Source: Synechococcus sp. UW140
GTDB lineage: Bacteria > Cyanobacteriota > Cyanobacteriia > PCC-6307 > Cyanobiaceae
Direction of reading: 5' to 3'
Length of the DNA stretch: 62,992 nucleotides
NCBI GenBank assembly: GCA_945875915.1
Contig: CAMCMT010000013.1
Location: 1-62,992, forward strand
Shown here: positions 46,531 to 58,001 of the stretch, piece after piece
How positions within the stretch are numbered: position 1 is the first letter of the stretch
Layout: every line of letters begins with the position of its first letter
Made by a program: the position numbers and the translations under genes
The notes under the pieces: generated by a model
Told to the model about the DNA's origin: nothing
The model's database searches: none
What the model saw: only the letters and a program-made list of their open reading frames with translations

Positions 46531-47718
46531 ATGGCGGATTTCGCTTCGTCCCTGTTCTCCTCCCGCAACCTGCGCCGCAGCCTGCCCTGGCTAGTGATCG
46601 TGGTGGCCGCCCTGGTGCTACCGGCGGTGTTGCCCCCCTTCCGGCTCAACCTGCTGGGCCGCTTCCTCTCGCTTGGCATCGTTGCCCTCGGCGTTGATCT
46701 GATCTGGGGCTACACGGGCATGCTCAGCCTGGGCCAGGGCATCTTTTTTGCCCTGGGCGGCTATGCCCTCGGCATGTATCTCCAGCTCGACAGCCTGGAG
46801 CCGGGCCAATTGCCGGAGTTTTTCGGTCTCTACGGGGTCAAGGGCCTACCGGCCTTCTGGCAGCCCTTCAGCTCACCTGTCTTCACCCTTTTCGCCGTCT
46901 GGGTGATTCCGGCCCTGGTGGCAGGCCTGCTCGGCTACCTGGTGTTCCGCAACCGCATCAAGGGGGTCTACTTTTCGATCCTCACCCAGGCGGCCCTGCT
47001 GGTGTTTTTCAACTTCTTCAATGGCCAGCAGAAGTTGATCAACGGCACCAACGGCCTCAAAACCGACACCGCCCACATCTTTGGGATCCTGGTGGGCAGC
47101 GATGGCATGCAGCGCAACCTCTTCTGGGTCACGGTGGTGCTGGTAATCGGCGCCTGGTTCCTCTGCCGCTGGCTCACTACCGGTCGCTTCGGCGATGCCC
47201 TAGTGGCGATCCGCGACGATGAACCGCGGCTGCGCTTCACCGGCTACAACCCCACCGCCTACAAGACCCTGGTGTTTGCCGTGGCTGGGGCCCTGGCCGG
47301 CGTCAGTGGCGCCCTCTATACGGTGCAATCGGGCATTGTGTCGCCCCAGTTCATGGCGGTGCCCTTCTCGATCGAGATGGTGATCTGGGTCGCCGTCGGC
47401 GGCCGCGGCACCCTGATCGGAGCCATTCTTGGAGCCGTCCTGATCAATTACGCCAAAAGCCTGATCAGCGAACAACTTCCCGAAACCTGGCTCTTCATCC
47501 AGGGAGGCCTGTTCCTGCTGGTGGTGACCGCCTTACCTGATGGTCTGGTGGGCTGGTGGCGCCAAGGGGGCCCGGGCCGCCTGCTCGCCATGGTGGTCTT
47601 GCCGCAGCGCTCGCTCACCTATCCGGCCCTGGATCTCGACCCCGAGGTCCAGGCTGAACACAGTCAGTTCGATACCCAAGGTTCTGAGTCGCAAGGCTCC
47701 AAAGGAGGTCCGCGATGA
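46531..47718 (+). CDS. urtC: Urea ABC transporter permease UrtC
   Basis: A LivM-like second permease of 395 residues with about ten hydrophobic segments. Recognisable parts are VDLIWGYTGMLSLGQGIFFALGG (two conserved pieces) near residue 50 and LVAIRDDEPRLRFTGYNPTA near 225. The C-terminal 50 residues are hydrophilic and acidic and look poorly conserved. It follows urtB after 3 bp and overlaps urtD by 4 bp (ATGA). Confidence 0.96.
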   Translation: MADFASSLFSSRNLRRSLPWLVIVVAALVLPAVLPPFRLNLLGRFLSLGIVALGVDLIWGYTGMLSLGQGIFFALGGYALGMYLQLDSLEPGQLPEFFGLYGVKGLPAFWQPFSSPVFTLFAVWVIPALVAGLLGYLVFRNRIKGVYFSILTQAALLVFFNFFNGQQKLINGTNGLKTDTAHIFGILVGSDGMQRNLFWVTVVLVIGAWFLCRWLTTGRFGDALVAIRDDEPRLRFTGYNPTAYKTLVFAVAGALAGVSGALYTVQSGIVSPQFMAVPFSIEMVIWVAVGGRGTLIGAILGAVLINYAKSLISEQLPETWLFIQGGLFLLVVTALPDGLVGWWRQGGPGRLLAMVVLPQRSLTYPALDLDPEVQAEHSQFDTQGSESQGSKGGPR

Positions 47719-48464
47719 ATCTGCTCGAACTGCGGGGCGTGAGCGTCAGCTTTGATGGCTTTCTCGCCCTCAATGACCTCAATCTCCAGCTCGCCCCAGG
47801 TGAATTGCGGGCCGTGATCGGCCCCAACGGCGCTGGCAAGACCACCTTCCTCGATGTGATTACCGGCAAGCTGAAACCGACCAAAGGGGATGTGTTATTC
47901 CGCGGCAAGTCGTTGGTGGGCCAGAGCGAACACCACATCTCGCGCTTAGGCATCGGCCGCAAATTCCAGACCCCCCGGGTGTATCAAAACCTCACGCCCC
48001 GGCGCAACCTGGAGCTGGCGGTGCGGGGTCCCCATGGACCGTTTGACCTGCTGTTCGGTCGCCTCAGCAGCGAGCAACGGGATCGGGTCCAGCACCTGCT
48101 CGGCGTTGTCGGCCTGGAATCCCATGCCGCCCAACAATCCGGTGGCCTCTCCCACGGCCAAAAGCAGTGGCTGGAGATCGCCATGTTGGTGGCCCAGGAT
48201 CCCGAGTTGCTGCTCGTGGATGAACCGGTGGCCGGCCTCACCGATGGGGAAACCGAGCGCACCGGCGAATTGTTGCGCCAACTGGCTGGCGACCACACCG
48301 TGCTGGTGATTGAGCACGACATGGACTTCATCCGCGATCTGCAGGCGCCCGTCACGGTGCTGCATGAGGGCCACGTGCTCTGTGAAGGATCGATGGACCA
48401 GGTGCAGAACGACCCACGGGTGATTGAGGTGTATCTCGGCAGCGAAACCCAGGAGGCCCCATGA
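47715..48464 (+). CDS. urtD: Urea ABC transporter ATP-binding protein UrtD
   Basis: A LivG-like ATPase of 249 residues. It has Walker A GPNGAGKTTFLDVITG near residue 36, signature SGGLSHGQKQWLEIAM near 138 in the LivG/UrtD style, Walker B LLLVDEPVAGLTD and the switch IEHDMDF. It overlaps urtC and urtE by 4 bp each, so translation of urtCDE is coupled. It pairs with UrtE on the cytoplasmic face. Confidence 0.97.
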   Translation: MNLLELRGVSVSFDGFLALNDLNLQLAPGELRAVIGPNGAGKTTFLDVITGKLKPTKGDVLFRGKSLVGQSEHHISRLGIGRKFQTPRVYQNLTPRRNLELAVRGPHGPFDLLFGRLSSEQRDRVQHLLGVVGLESHAAQQSGGLSHGQKQWLEIAMLVAQDPELLLVDEPVAGLTDGETERTGELLRQLAGDHTVLVIEHDMDFIRDLQAPVTVLHEGHVLCEGSMDQVQNDPRVIEVYLGSETQEAP

Positions 48465-49231
48465 CCAGTTCCAACCTGGTACAGACCAACAACCAGGCGG
48501 GCGGCCCGGGCTCGGGCCCAGGCTCGAACCTGCTGCAATTGCGCGGGCTGAATGTCTATTACGGCGAGAGCCACATCCTCCGCGATGTGGATCTGAGCGT
48601 GGCCCCGGGCCAGATGGTTTGCCTAATCGGCCGCAATGGCGTCGGTAAAACCACCCTGCTCAAGACCGTGATCGGCCTACTGCGCCAACGCAGCGGCTCG
48701 GTGCAACTGGATGGGCGGGAGCTCTCGCCCCTGGCCCCGCACCAGCGGGCCCGCAGGGGCATCGGCTATGTGCCCCAGGGCCGGGAAATTATTGCCCAGC
48801 TCACGGTGCGCGAAAACCTGCTGCTCGGTCTCGAGGCCCTGCCCGGCGGCCTGGGCCAGACGCGCCATATCGATCCGCTGGTGTTCGAGTTGTTCCCGAT
48901 CTTGGAGACGTTTCTCAACCGCCGCGGCGGCGACCTCTCCGGCGGTCAGCAACAACAACTGGCGATCGCCCGGGCCCTGCTCGGTAAGCCCAGGCTATTG
49001 CTGCTGGATGAACCCACCGAAGGCATCCAGCCCTCGGTGGTATTGGACATCGAGCGGGCCGTGCGCCGCATCATCGAAACCACCGGCATCAGCGTGCTGC
49101 TAGTGGAACAACACCTCCACTTCGTGCGCCAGGCCGACTGGTACTACGCAATGCAAAAGGGCGGCGTGGTGGCCAGCGGCCCCACGGGTGATCTCAGCAA
49201 GGAGGTTGTGGATCGCTTCTTGAGTGTTTAA
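48461..49231 (+). CDS. urtE: Urea ABC transporter ATP-binding protein UrtE
   Basis: A LivF-like ATPase of 256 residues. It has Walker A GRNGVGKTTLLKTVIG near residue 55, signature LSGGQQQQLAIARAL near 157 and Walker B LLLLDEPTEGIQP near 180, with the switch VEQHLHF. A 20-residue N-terminal extension rich in Gly, Ser, Asn and Pro precedes the domain. It is the last gene of the urt operon; the next gene converges after 73 bp. Confidence 0.97.
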   Translation: MTSSNLVQTNNQAGGPGSGPGSNLLQLRGLNVYYGESHILRDVDLSVAPGQMVCLIGRNGVGKTTLLKTVIGLLRQRSGSVQLDGRELSPLAPHQRARRGIGYVPQGREIIAQLTVRENLLLGLEALPGGLGQTRHIDPLVFELFPILETFLNRRGGDLSGGQQQQLAIARALLGKPRLLLLDEPTEGIQPSVVLDIERAVRRIIETTGISVLLVEQHLHFVRQADWYYAMQKGGVVASGPTGDLSKEVVDRFLSV

Positions 49232-49304
49232 AGAGCGCTGCGATCCAGGCTGGCCCACAGTGCTGGGCTGGCTTGGACCCGGCACAAATTAACCGAGGAA
49301 ACCA

Positions 49305-49778
49305 CTAAGGCTTTTTGGCGATCTTGCGATCATCAAAATCTCCTTGCCTGCATAGGTTCTCATGTAAACGGCCAAGCCAGGCACCTGGATCTTTGCCCAT
49401 TTTCAACTCCTTGCGTCCGTCAAAATAAAACAGGACCTGCCAACTGGTATCACCCTTGCGCCCTTCTGCTGCGGCAGCACTACGCACTGGGGTGCCGTAA
49501 AGGTTGTCGTAGTTGGGCCACTTTGGTTCATCGGGGATGCTGCAAATCGCGTTCACCTCAAGCAATTGCTCAGGCTGGCCGCCGCCAATGATCTTGACGA
49601 CGCCATCAAACAGGCCATTGGGTTCTCCGCCGCGGAAGGGCTCCACCAGCACCACCCGCTGCTCACCCACTTGCACCAGCAGGTCGCCGGGTTTGGCGCT
49701 GGACTGGGGCTGCTCCCTGGTGAACAAGCCACAGCCGCTGAGGGCCAGCAGGCCCACCAGGCCAAGGCAACGGCCCAT
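49305..49778 (-). CDS. Hypothetical lipoprotein
   Basis: A 157-residue protein starting MGRCLGLVGLLALSGCGLF, a clear signal peptide with lipobox LSGC. The mature part (VGEQRVVLVEPFRGGEPNGL, CSIPDEPKWPNYDNLYGTP) is not from a family I recognise. The conserved-looking tryptophans and two later cysteines suggest a folded periplasmic domain. Earlier in-frame starts would add about 20 residues ahead of the signal peptide. It converges with urtE; nothing in context assigns a function. Confidence 0.75.
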   Translation of the reverse strand: MGRCLGLVGLLALSGCGLFTREQPQSSAKPGDLLVQVGEQRVVLVEPFRGGEPNGLFDGVVKIIGGGQPEQLLEVNAICSIPDEPKWPNYDNLYGTPVRSAAAAEGRKGDTSWQVLFYFDGRKELKMGKDPGAWLGRLHENLCRQGDFDDRKIAKKP

Positions 49779-49915
49779 CCCTAGGGAAAGACGGGGAAGG
49801 CCTGGCTTTCCACTGACTTGGCTCCCCATTCCATCTCTTCCCAATGAAGATCCAACCTATCGAGCGGGCGGCAACGCCGATCACCACTCCAGGGCCGGGC
49901 TAGGCGAGCCCAGGC

Positions 49916-50932
49916 CTAGGCCAGCAGGCTGCGCCAGAACGATTCCGCCAGGGCGCTGGCCCCGTGAGGGTCGCCAGCCGGCTGGCCGGCAGCTGCCACG
50001 GCCTGGCCATTCACAGCCCGAATCGGCCGGCAGCCCAGGCTGTTGAGCAACAGGGCCGCGCTGACTGAAGTCTTGGTTGGGTCGTTGATGGAGTCGTTGG
50101 TTGGGTGCTTGATGGAGTCGTTGATGGGCTGGAGCAGGAGCCCCGGATCGAGCGTTGCTTCCCGCGCCAGGCCGAGCTCCAGGGCCCGGCCCCGCATCAC
50201 CCCCGGCAGGCAGCCACTGGCTAAGGGTGGCGTCAGCCAGGTGGCGTCGATCAACAGCAAGAGGTTGGCCGTGGCGCCACAGCAGAGTTCCCCAGCCGTG
50301 CCCAGCAGCAGGGCCTCCTCGGCCCCGGCGCTGCGGGCCTCGCGCCGGGCCTGGATCGCCTGGCCATAGGCAAAGGTTTTGCACTGGCTCAAGAGGCTGG
50401 TGCCCTGGCGTCGTTCCAGCTGGCTGATCCACACCGTTACTGGCCGGAAGCTGGGCTGGAGCGGCGTGAACAGCAACCAGAAGCGGTGCAGCAGGGGCGG
50501 CTCGCCCTCGGCGGGTAGATCGATCCCCCGGGCTGGGGCAGACCCCCGGCTCCAGTTCAGGCGCAAGGCCCCGTCCAAGGCCCTCTCCCCAGCCTGGCAA
50601 CGCTCCAAGGCCGCCGCGATCAGGGGCTCGAGCCCTTGCCGGTTGGGGGGCACCTCCATGCCCAGGAGGGCGGCAGAGCGGTGCCAGCGCTCGAGATGGG
50701 CATCCAGCAGCCGGGCTTGCCCCTGCTCCACCAGCACCGTTTCAAACAGGCCATCGGCCAGGGTCAGGCCGCGATCATCGAGGGGCAGGCTCAACTGGTC
50801 GGGCCGGCCCCACTGGCCCCGCTGGGGCGGCTGGCTGGGGTCGCCGATCCAGGCGATCGGCTGGGGCTGGCCCGAGCCAGGGTCTGGAGTCGCTGGAGCA
50901 GGACTGGTTGGGATGTCTTGGCCGCCGCTCAT
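49916..50932 (-). CDS. pabC: Aminotransferase class IV, probable aminodeoxychorismate lyase PabC
   Basis: A PLP enzyme of 338 residues, likely splitting 4-amino-4-deoxychorismate into p-aminobenzoate and pyruvate for folate. It shows LADGLFETVLVEQGQARLLD near residue 55, the PLP lysine in SQCKTFAYGQAIQARREA near 190, and GATANLLL and LASGCLPGVMRG near 235-255. The start overlaps the pabB stop as ATGA, which supports the PabC reading over D-amino acid or branched-chain aminotransferase. A 24-bp direct repeat inserts extra residues near the C-terminal domain (residues 271-286). Confidence 0.87.
   Translation of the reverse strand: MSGGQDIPTSPAPATPDPGSGQPQPIAWIGDPSQPPQRGQWGRPDQLSLPLDDRGLTLADGLFETVLVEQGQARLLDAHLERWHRSAALLGMEVPPNRQGLEPLIAAALERCQAGERALDGALRLNWSRGSAPARGIDLPAEGEPPLLHRFWLLFTPLQPSFRPVTVWISQLERRQGTSLLSQCKTFAYGQAIQARREARSAGAEEALLLGTAGELCCGATANLLLLIDATWLTPPLASGCLPGVMRGRALELGLAREATLDPGLLLQPINDSIKHPTNDSINDPTKTSVSAALLLNSLGCRPIRAVNGQAVAAAGQPAGDPHGASALAESFWRSLLA
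50075..50122 (-). repeat. Two tandem 24-bp units inside pabC
   Basis: Units at 50075-50098 and 50099-50122 differ at two adjacent bases only. Each encodes eight residues, giving NDSINDPT and NDSIKHPT in a row. The length keeps frame. It probably forms a surface loop; related shorter fragments flank it. Confidence 0.85.
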
Positions 50933-52251
50933 GCCAGGGCCTCCAGCAGGGGTTGGAGTTTCCAGCCCAGTTCCTCCGCTTCTCCAGCCGGATCGGAATC
51001 GGCAACGATGCCGCAGCCGGCGTGGACCCGCAGGCGCTGGCCCTTGACCATGACGCTGCGGATCAGGATGTTGCTGTCGAAGCTGCCATCGGCGCCGAGG
51101 CGGAACAGGGAGCCGCAGTAGGGGCCCCGCGGCACCGGCTCGAGCTCGCTCAAGCGTTGGCAGGCGCGCACCTTGGGGGCACCGGTGATCGAGCCCCCCG
51201 GCCAGCTGGCCCGCAGCAGGTCCACCAGGCCCAGGCCAGGCCGCAGCTGGCCCCGCACCACCGAGGTGAGGTGGTGCACCTGGCGGTAACTCTCCAGCCC
51301 CACCAGTTGATCCACCCGGATCGAGCCCGGCTGGCAGACCCGGCCCAGGTCGTTGCGCATCAGGTCGACGATCATCACGTTCTCGGCCCGGTCCTTGGGG
51401 TTGGTGACCAGGTCGGCGGCGGCATCGGCATCGGCCAGGGGATCGCTGCTGCGGGGGCGGGTGCCCTTGATCGGCCTGGTCTCCACCGCGCCGCTCGCCG
51501 AAACCTGCAGAAACCGTTCCGGCGAGGCCGACAGCACGGCCTCCAGGCTGCTGCAATCACCTGCCCTGGCAGGGCCACCAACGCTGGCGGCACTGGCGCC
51601 GCCAATCGCCAGCCCGGAGAAGGGGGCCGGGCAGTGGCGGCGCAACCGGCCATAGAGGGCCAGGGGATCGGCAGGAGCTGTCAAATCCTGTTCGCAACAG
51701 GCGCTGAGGTTGGCCTGAAACAAATCGCCCCTGGCGATCAAGTCGCGCACCTGGCCCACTTGGTCGGCAAAGCGGCCGGCGCTGGTGTGCCAATGCCAGG
51801 CCCCCACGGGAATGGCGGCGGCTTCGGGGGGCGCCCGGTGGGGCAGGGCCTCGATCACGGCGGCCAACTCGCCAAAGAGGGCGCTGTCGCTGCCCTCCAG
51901 CCACAGCCGCTGCTCCTGTTGGTCGAGCCGCAGCACCGGGTCATGGCGGGCCGCCCAGAGCACGGCCATGTCGCTCTGGCGCCAATGGGCGCCCGGTTCC
52001 ACCCAGGCACCGGCCCCGTAGGCCAACCAGCCCATCCAGTGGCCGCCGCCCGCCGCCAGGGCCCCTAAGGCCCCAAAGGGGTCCTGATCGCGGCAGACGA
52101 CCAGCTCCTGGGGCGCCACCCCCAACACACTCCAACGGCCCAGGTCGCTGCCGTCGCCATCCAGCCACACCAGCCCTTCCCGGCCAAAGCGTTCGGCCAA
52201 GCCCCAGGCCAGCGGCCAGGGATCGCGCCAGGGCAGCTCCAGGCACCTCAT
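50929..52251 (-). CDS. pabB: Aminodeoxychorismate synthase component I (PabB)
   Basis: Converts chorismate and ammonia (from a PabA-type amidotransferase not in this window) to 4-amino-4-deoxychorismate. The 440-residue protein has the chorismate-binding core: [13 protein letters not shown] near residue 185, ASPERFLQ near 242, RPIKGTRPR near 260 and [12 protein letters not shown] near 355. The lysine in PIKGT is the feature that separates PabB from anthranilate synthase, which has PIAGT. It overlaps queC upstream and pabC downstream by 4 bp each. Confidence 0.92.
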   Translation of the reverse strand: MRCLELPWRDPWPLAWGLAERFGREGLVWLDGDGSDLGRWSVLGVAPQELVVCRDQDPFGALGALAAGGGHWMGWLAYGAGAWVEPGAHWRQSDMAVLWAARHDPVLRLDQQEQRLWLEGSDSALFGELAAVIEALPHRAPPEAAAIPVGAWHWHTSAGRFADQVGQVRDLIARGDLFQANLSACCEQDLTAPADPLALYGRLRRHCPAPFSGLAIGGASAASVGGPARAGDCSSLEAVLSASPERFLQVSASGAVETRPIKGTRPRSSDPLADADAAADLVTNPKDRAENVMIVDLMRNDLGRVCQPGSIRVDQLVGLESYRQVHHLTSVVRGQLRPGLGLVDLLRASWPGGSITGAPKVRACQRLSELEPVPRGPYCGSLFRLGADGSFDSNILIRSVMVKGQRLRVHAGCGIVADSDPAGEAEELGWKLQPLLEALA

Positions 52252-52949
52252 CGACTCCGATGGCGGCCCTGGCGGCCCAGGGGGGTGGCCAGCTCCGGAT
52301 GGCCCGCGTCGATCAGGGCCGCATCACGGATGCGGCAGCTATCGCAAAGGCCGCAGGGCTCCTGGCCACCGCTGTAGCAACTCCAGGTTTGGGCGATCGG
52401 CACCCCCAGCCGCAGGGCCTCAGCCACGATGCGGGTCTTCTGCCATTCCACCAAGGGGGCCCAGAGCTGGGCGCCCCGGCCTTCCCGGCCAGCCTTACTG
52501 GCGAGATCGGCCAGGGTCTGGAAGGCCCCCAGGTAATCGGGCCGGCAATCGGGATAGCCGGAATAATCCACCGCATTGACCCCCAGCACCAAGCGCTCGG
52601 CGCCGCGGGCCTCGGCCAGGCTCAGGCCCAGGGCGATGAACACGGTGTTGCGGCCCGGCACGTAGGTGGAAGGAATCACCCCGGCCTCCACCCCGGCGCT
52701 GGGCAGGGCGATGGCGGCATCGGTGAGCGACGAGCCGCCCCAGGCCGCCAGGTTGACGGCAATTGTGTGGTGTTCGGCCAGACCCAGCACCCCCGCCAAC
52801 CGATCGGCCGCCACCAGCTCGCGGCGATGGCGCTGGCCGTAGTCGAAGGAGAGGCCGATGACCCGCTGGCCCGCCTCCACCGCCAGGGCCGCCGCAGTGG
52901 CCGAATCAAGCCCGCCGGAGAGCAGGGCGATGGTGGTGGGAGTGCTCAA
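52248..52949 (-). CDS. queC: 7-cyano-7-deazaguanine (preQ0) synthase QueC
   Basis: ATP-dependent conversion of 7-carboxy-7-deazaguanine to preQ0 for queuosine in tRNA. The 233-residue protein starts [20 protein letters not shown] with the PP-loop near residue 10, and ends with the zinc-binding cysteines in [15 protein letters not shown] near 200. The TTG chosen gives [13 protein letters not shown]; the frame is open 20 codons further upstream without conserved residues. The stop overlaps the pabB ATG. Confidence 0.95.
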   Translation of the reverse strand: MSTPTTIALLSGGLDSATAAALAVEAGQRVIGLSFDYGQRHRRELVAADRLAGVLGLAEHHTIAVNLAAWGGSSLTDAAIALPSAGVEAGVIPSTYVPGRNTVFIALGLSLAEARGAERLVLGVNAVDYSGYPDCRPDYLGAFQTLADLASKAGREGRGAQLWAPLVEWQKTRIVAEALRLGVPIAQTWSCYSGGQEPCGLCDSCRIRDAALIDAGHPELATPLGRQGRHRSR

Positions 52950-53030
52950 GGACAGGGGGCAGACGGAAAGCCGGAGGCAGGAGTGACCAACCCCATGATG
53001 GCGCCGCAAAGTGCCGCCACCAGGGCCCGT

Positions 53031-53699
53031 TCAGCGCACGCCCAGCCATTTGTGGGTCTGCAGGCTGAGGCGCCAATCGGGCCGGGACTGCACAAAGGCA
53101 ACCGCAAGCTGCTGGCCCTCGGGGCAGTCGTAGCCGGGTTGCAGCAGCAACAGGGGGCCAGGGGATTGGCCCTGCAGCCCGGCAGAGGGGTCGCTCACCC
53201 GCCGGGCGGTGGCAGCAGCAGCCATGGCCTGGGCGAAGTCCAGATCGGCAGGGCTGTGCACCACAACCTTGAGCTCATCGCAACGGGCTACCAGCTCGGC
53301 CCTAGGCGGCCGATGGGCCTTAGGGGAGAGGGTGATCCAATCGAAACGACCGCTCAGGGCGTTGACACCGCTGGTTTCCAAATGCAGGGGCAGCCCGGCG
53401 GCGGCCAGGGCGGCGCAGAGGGGCCCCAAGTCGTGTTCGAGGGGTTCCCCACCCGTGATCACCACAAAGCCGGCTCCAGCAGCGGCGGCCGCCCGAACCT
53501 CAGCCACCAGCCCGGCAAGCGGGCGCTGGGGATGGCTCTGGGCCGGCCAGGAGTGTTTGGTGTCACACCAGGGGCAGCCCACCGAGCAGCCGGCCAGGCG
53601 AATGAAGAAGGCACTGCGGCCGGCGTGGACCCCCTCCCCCTGCAGAGAATGGAAGGTTTCCACCACCGGCAGGCTGGCGCTACATGGGGCGATCGCCAC
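53031..53699 (-). CDS. queE: 7-carboxy-7-deazaguanine synthase QueE
   Basis: A radical SAM enzyme making the 7-deazaguanine ring from 6-carboxytetrahydropterin, the step before QueC. The 222-residue protein has VVETFHSLQGEGVHAGR near residue 12, the cluster motif CSVGCPWCDTKHSW near 38 and TGGEPLEHD near 82. The start is a GTG three bases after the pyrG stop. It lies 81 bp upstream of the queC start on the same strand. QueD is not in the window. Confidence 0.95.
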   Translation of the reverse strand: MAIAPCSASLPVVETFHSLQGEGVHAGRSAFFIRLAGCSVGCPWCDTKHSWPAQSHPQRPLAGLVAEVRAAAAAGAGFVVITGGEPLEHDLGPLCAALAAAGLPLHLETSGVNALSGRFDWITLSPKAHRPPRAELVARCDELKVVVHSPADLDFAQAMAAAATARRVSDPSAGLQGQSPGPLLLLQPGYDCPEGQQLAVAFVQSRPDWRLSLQTHKWLGVR

Positions 53700-53702
53700 G
53701 GC

Positions 53703-55340
<1,638 letters not shown>

Positions 55341-55413
55341 TCAGGCGAAATCCCAATTTATCGGTTCATGACAAAGGCCCGGCAGGCCGGACCAGGCCGA
55401 ACCCAAGGGTGCC

Positions 55414-55914
55414 TCAGCCCTCCAGGAGGCTGCGCAGCATCCAGGCGGTTTTTTCGTGGATCTGCAGCCGCTGGGTGAGCAGGTCGGCGCTGGGTTGGTC
55501 GCCGCAGTCATCGGCCAGCACAAACACGGCCCGGGCGGTGCGGGCCACGGCCTCATGGCCCAGCACCAGCTCCCGCACCATGGCGGTGGCAGCCGGAATC
55601 CCCTCGCTTTCGCTGATCGAAGCCAGGCTGGCAAAGCTGGCGCCGCCAAAGGGGGCCGGACAGCCAAGCGAGCGGATCCGCTCAGCAATCCCATCGAGGG
55701 CATTCCAGAGCTCGATGTACTGCCCCTCGAACATCAGGTGCAGGGTGTTGAACATCGGCCCGGTCACGTTCCAATGGAAGCCGTGGGTCTTGCCGTAGAG
55801 CACGAAGGTGTCAGCCAGCAGGCGCCCCAGGCCTTCGGCGATCTGCAGGCGCTGCTCTTCAGGCAGGCCGATGTCAATCGGCTGGGCGCTGCTGGAGAGG
55901 GGGGCGGCGGTCAT
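55414..55914 (-). CDS. Dps-family ferritin-like protein
   Basis: A 166-residue four-helix-bundle protein that likely forms a dodecamer storing iron and detoxifying hydrogen peroxide. The Dps ferroxidase region is visible: [20 protein letters not shown] near residue 40 and [20 protein letters not shown] near 60. The N-terminus is short and not lysine-rich, so DNA binding is uncertain. The gene stands alone between aspS and pyrG, all on the minus strand. An oxidative or iron signal for its control was not visible. Confidence 0.92.
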   Translation of the reverse strand: MTAAPLSSSAQPIDIGLPEEQRLQIAEGLGRLLADTFVLYGKTHGFHWNVTGPMFNTLHLMFEGQYIELWNALDGIAERIRSLGCPAPFGGASFASLASISESEGIPAATAMVRELVLGHEAVARTARAVFVLADDCGDQPSADLLTQRLQIHEKTAWMLRSLLEG

Positions 55915-56071
55915 GGGGAGGCAATCGCAATGGACAGCCCCGGCTGCTGGGGCGATCCAAGGGTTCTAGCCCAAGCCGAACCCGTCAGTCGGTCGCGCCC
56001 GCCGCCTCAGCAAGGAGCAAGACCCAACTGGCACAACCGCTGGTTGGGTGTTGGGTTGGGGCCGCCAGCCC

Positions 56072-57904
56072 TTACTCGTCGGCGGTCCAGGTGCTGGCCA
56101 CATGCAGCTCCTCGAGCTGCTTCAGGCTCACATCCGCCGGCGCCTGGGTCATTAGGCAGCGGGCCTGCTGGGTTTTGGGGAAGGCGATGGTGTCGCGGAT
56201 CGACTCCTCGCCGGCCAGCAGCATCACCATCCGGTCGACCCCGAAGGCCAAGCCGCCGTGGGGCGGGGCGCCCATGTCGAGGGCCTCCATCAGGAAACCG
56301 AACTGGCGGTTGGCCTCCTCCAGGGGCAGGCCGATGGTTTCCAGCACCTGGCGCTGCAGGGCCGAATCGTGGATGCGCAGGGAGCCACCGCCCAGCTCCA
56401 GGCCATTGAGCACCAGGTCGTAGGCCTGGGCCCGGGCCGTCGGCAGGGTGGCGGCCCACTGGGCCGGCTCGCTGCCGAGGTCGGCAACGTTCGGTGCGCA
56501 GAAGGGGTGGTGCAACGCTTCGAGGCGGTTTTCGCCGGCGTTGAACTCGAACATCGGGAAATCGACCACCCAGAGGAAGTTCCAAGCGGCGTTGGCCCGA
56601 TCGGCGGCCACCAGGCCCAGCTCCTTGGCCAGGAACTGGCGCACCCGATCAAGGGCCTTATTCACCGTGGCCGTGTCACCGGCCCCAAAGAGCAGCAGGG
56701 TGCCGGGCACGGCGCCGGTGCGCTCCAGCAGTTCGGCCTTGGCTTCGGCTGAAAGGTTGTCCTTGATGGCGCCGATCGTGTCGATCTCGCCGCCCTCGCG
56801 CACGCGGATGAAGGCCAGGCCGCCGGCTCCAGCCTTTTGGGCCTCACTAAAAACATCGCCGCCGGGCTTGATGCGCACGTTGCTGAGGGCCTCGTTACCG
56901 CCGGGCACGGCGATGCACTTCACCGACCCGCCGGCGGCCACGGCGCCGGAGAACACCTTGAAGCCCATGCCGGCCACCAGGTCGCTCACGTTCACCAGCT
57001 CCATGCCATAGCGGGTGTCGGGCCGGTCGGTGCCGTAGCGATCCATGGCCTCCTGCCAGGTGAGGCGCGGGAAGGGCTGGGGCAGCGCGATGCCCTTCAC
57101 GGCCTTCCAGATCGCACAGATCAGCTGTTCGTTGAGGGCCAGGATCTGCTCCTGGTCCATGAAGCTCATCTCCATGTCCAGCTGGGTGAACTCCGGCTGG
57201 CGATCGGCGCGCAGGTCTTCGTCGCGGAAGCAGCGGGCCACCTGGTAATAGCGCTCCAGGCCGCCCACCATCAGCAGCTGCTTGAACAGTTGGGGCGACT
57301 GGGGCAGGGCGAACCATTCGCCACCACAAACCCGCGAGGGCACCAGGTAATCGCGGGCGCCTTCGGGGGTGGAGCGGGTCAGCACCGGCGTTTCCACCTC
57401 GATGAAGCCCTGCTCTTCGAGGAAGCGGCGGGCGGTTTGGATCGTGAGGTGACGCAGGCGCAGGTTGCCGTTCATGCGCTCGCGGCGCAGATCCAGGTAG
57501 CGGTGGCGCAGACGCAGCTCCTCGCGGGTGTTCTCCTCGTCGTGCACCGACACCGGGAAGGGCAACGTGCCCTTCACCGCGTTGAGCACGGTGATGGCGC
57601 TGGCCAGCACCTCGATATGGCCGGTGGCCAGGCGCTCGTTGAGCGATTCGGCCGGGCGGGCCCGCACCCGGCCCCTCACCTGCAGCACCGTTTCGCTGCG
57701 CAGGTGTTCGGCCACGGCGAAGGCCTCGGCGCCCAGATCCGGATCCACCGTGATCTGCACCGTGCCGCTGCGGTCGCGCAGGTCGATGAAAATCACGCCG
57801 CCATGGTCGCGGCGCCGGTCCACCCAGCCGCACAAGCTCACGTCCAAACCGATGACGTCCTGAGCCAGATCACTGCGCAGATCGCCGCACCCGTGGCTGC
57901 GCAT
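56072..57904 (-). CDS. aspS: Aspartyl-tRNA synthetase (bacterial type)
   Basis: Charges tRNA-Asp, and possibly tRNA-Asn if the organism uses the amidotransferase route. The 610-residue protein has the N-terminal OB-fold anticodon domain ([20 protein letters not shown]), motif 2 region [20 protein letters not shown] near residue 220, the bacterial GAD insertion domain, and motif 3 [15 protein letters not shown] near 550. The ATG chosen gives [10 protein letters not shown]; a longer start adds six residues. Confidence 0.97.
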   Translation of the reverse strand: MRSHGCGDLRSDLAQDVIGLDVSLCGWVDRRRDHGGVIFIDLRDRSGTVQITVDPDLGAEAFAVAEHLRSETVLQVRGRVRARPAESLNERLATGHIEVLASAITVLNAVKGTLPFPVSVHDEENTREELRLRHRYLDLRRERMNGNLRLRHLTIQTARRFLEEQGFIEVETPVLTRSTPEGARDYLVPSRVCGGEWFALPQSPQLFKQLLMVGGLERYYQVARCFRDEDLRADRQPEFTQLDMEMSFMDQEQILALNEQLICAIWKAVKGIALPQPFPRLTWQEAMDRYGTDRPDTRYGMELVNVSDLVAGMGFKVFSGAVAAGGSVKCIAVPGGNEALSNVRIKPGGDVFSEAQKAGAGGLAFIRVREGGEIDTIGAIKDNLSAEAKAELLERTGAVPGTLLLFGAGDTATVNKALDRVRQFLAKELGLVAADRANAAWNFLWVVDFPMFEFNAGENRLEALHHPFCAPNVADLGSEPAQWAATLPTARAQAYDLVLNGLELGGGSLRIHDSALQRQVLETIGLPLEEANRQFGFLMEALDMGAPPHGGLAFGVDRMVMLLAGEESIRDTIAFPKTQQARCLMTQAPADVSLKQLEELHVASTWTADE

Positions 57905-58001
57905 GGCGGAACTCGAAATCAATTGGCGATTTTCCCATGGCGAGCGGTATTAGCCCAAGCGCTGGGGCTTCCATTTCGGTCGGATCAGCCCCCGTCCGGC
58001 C

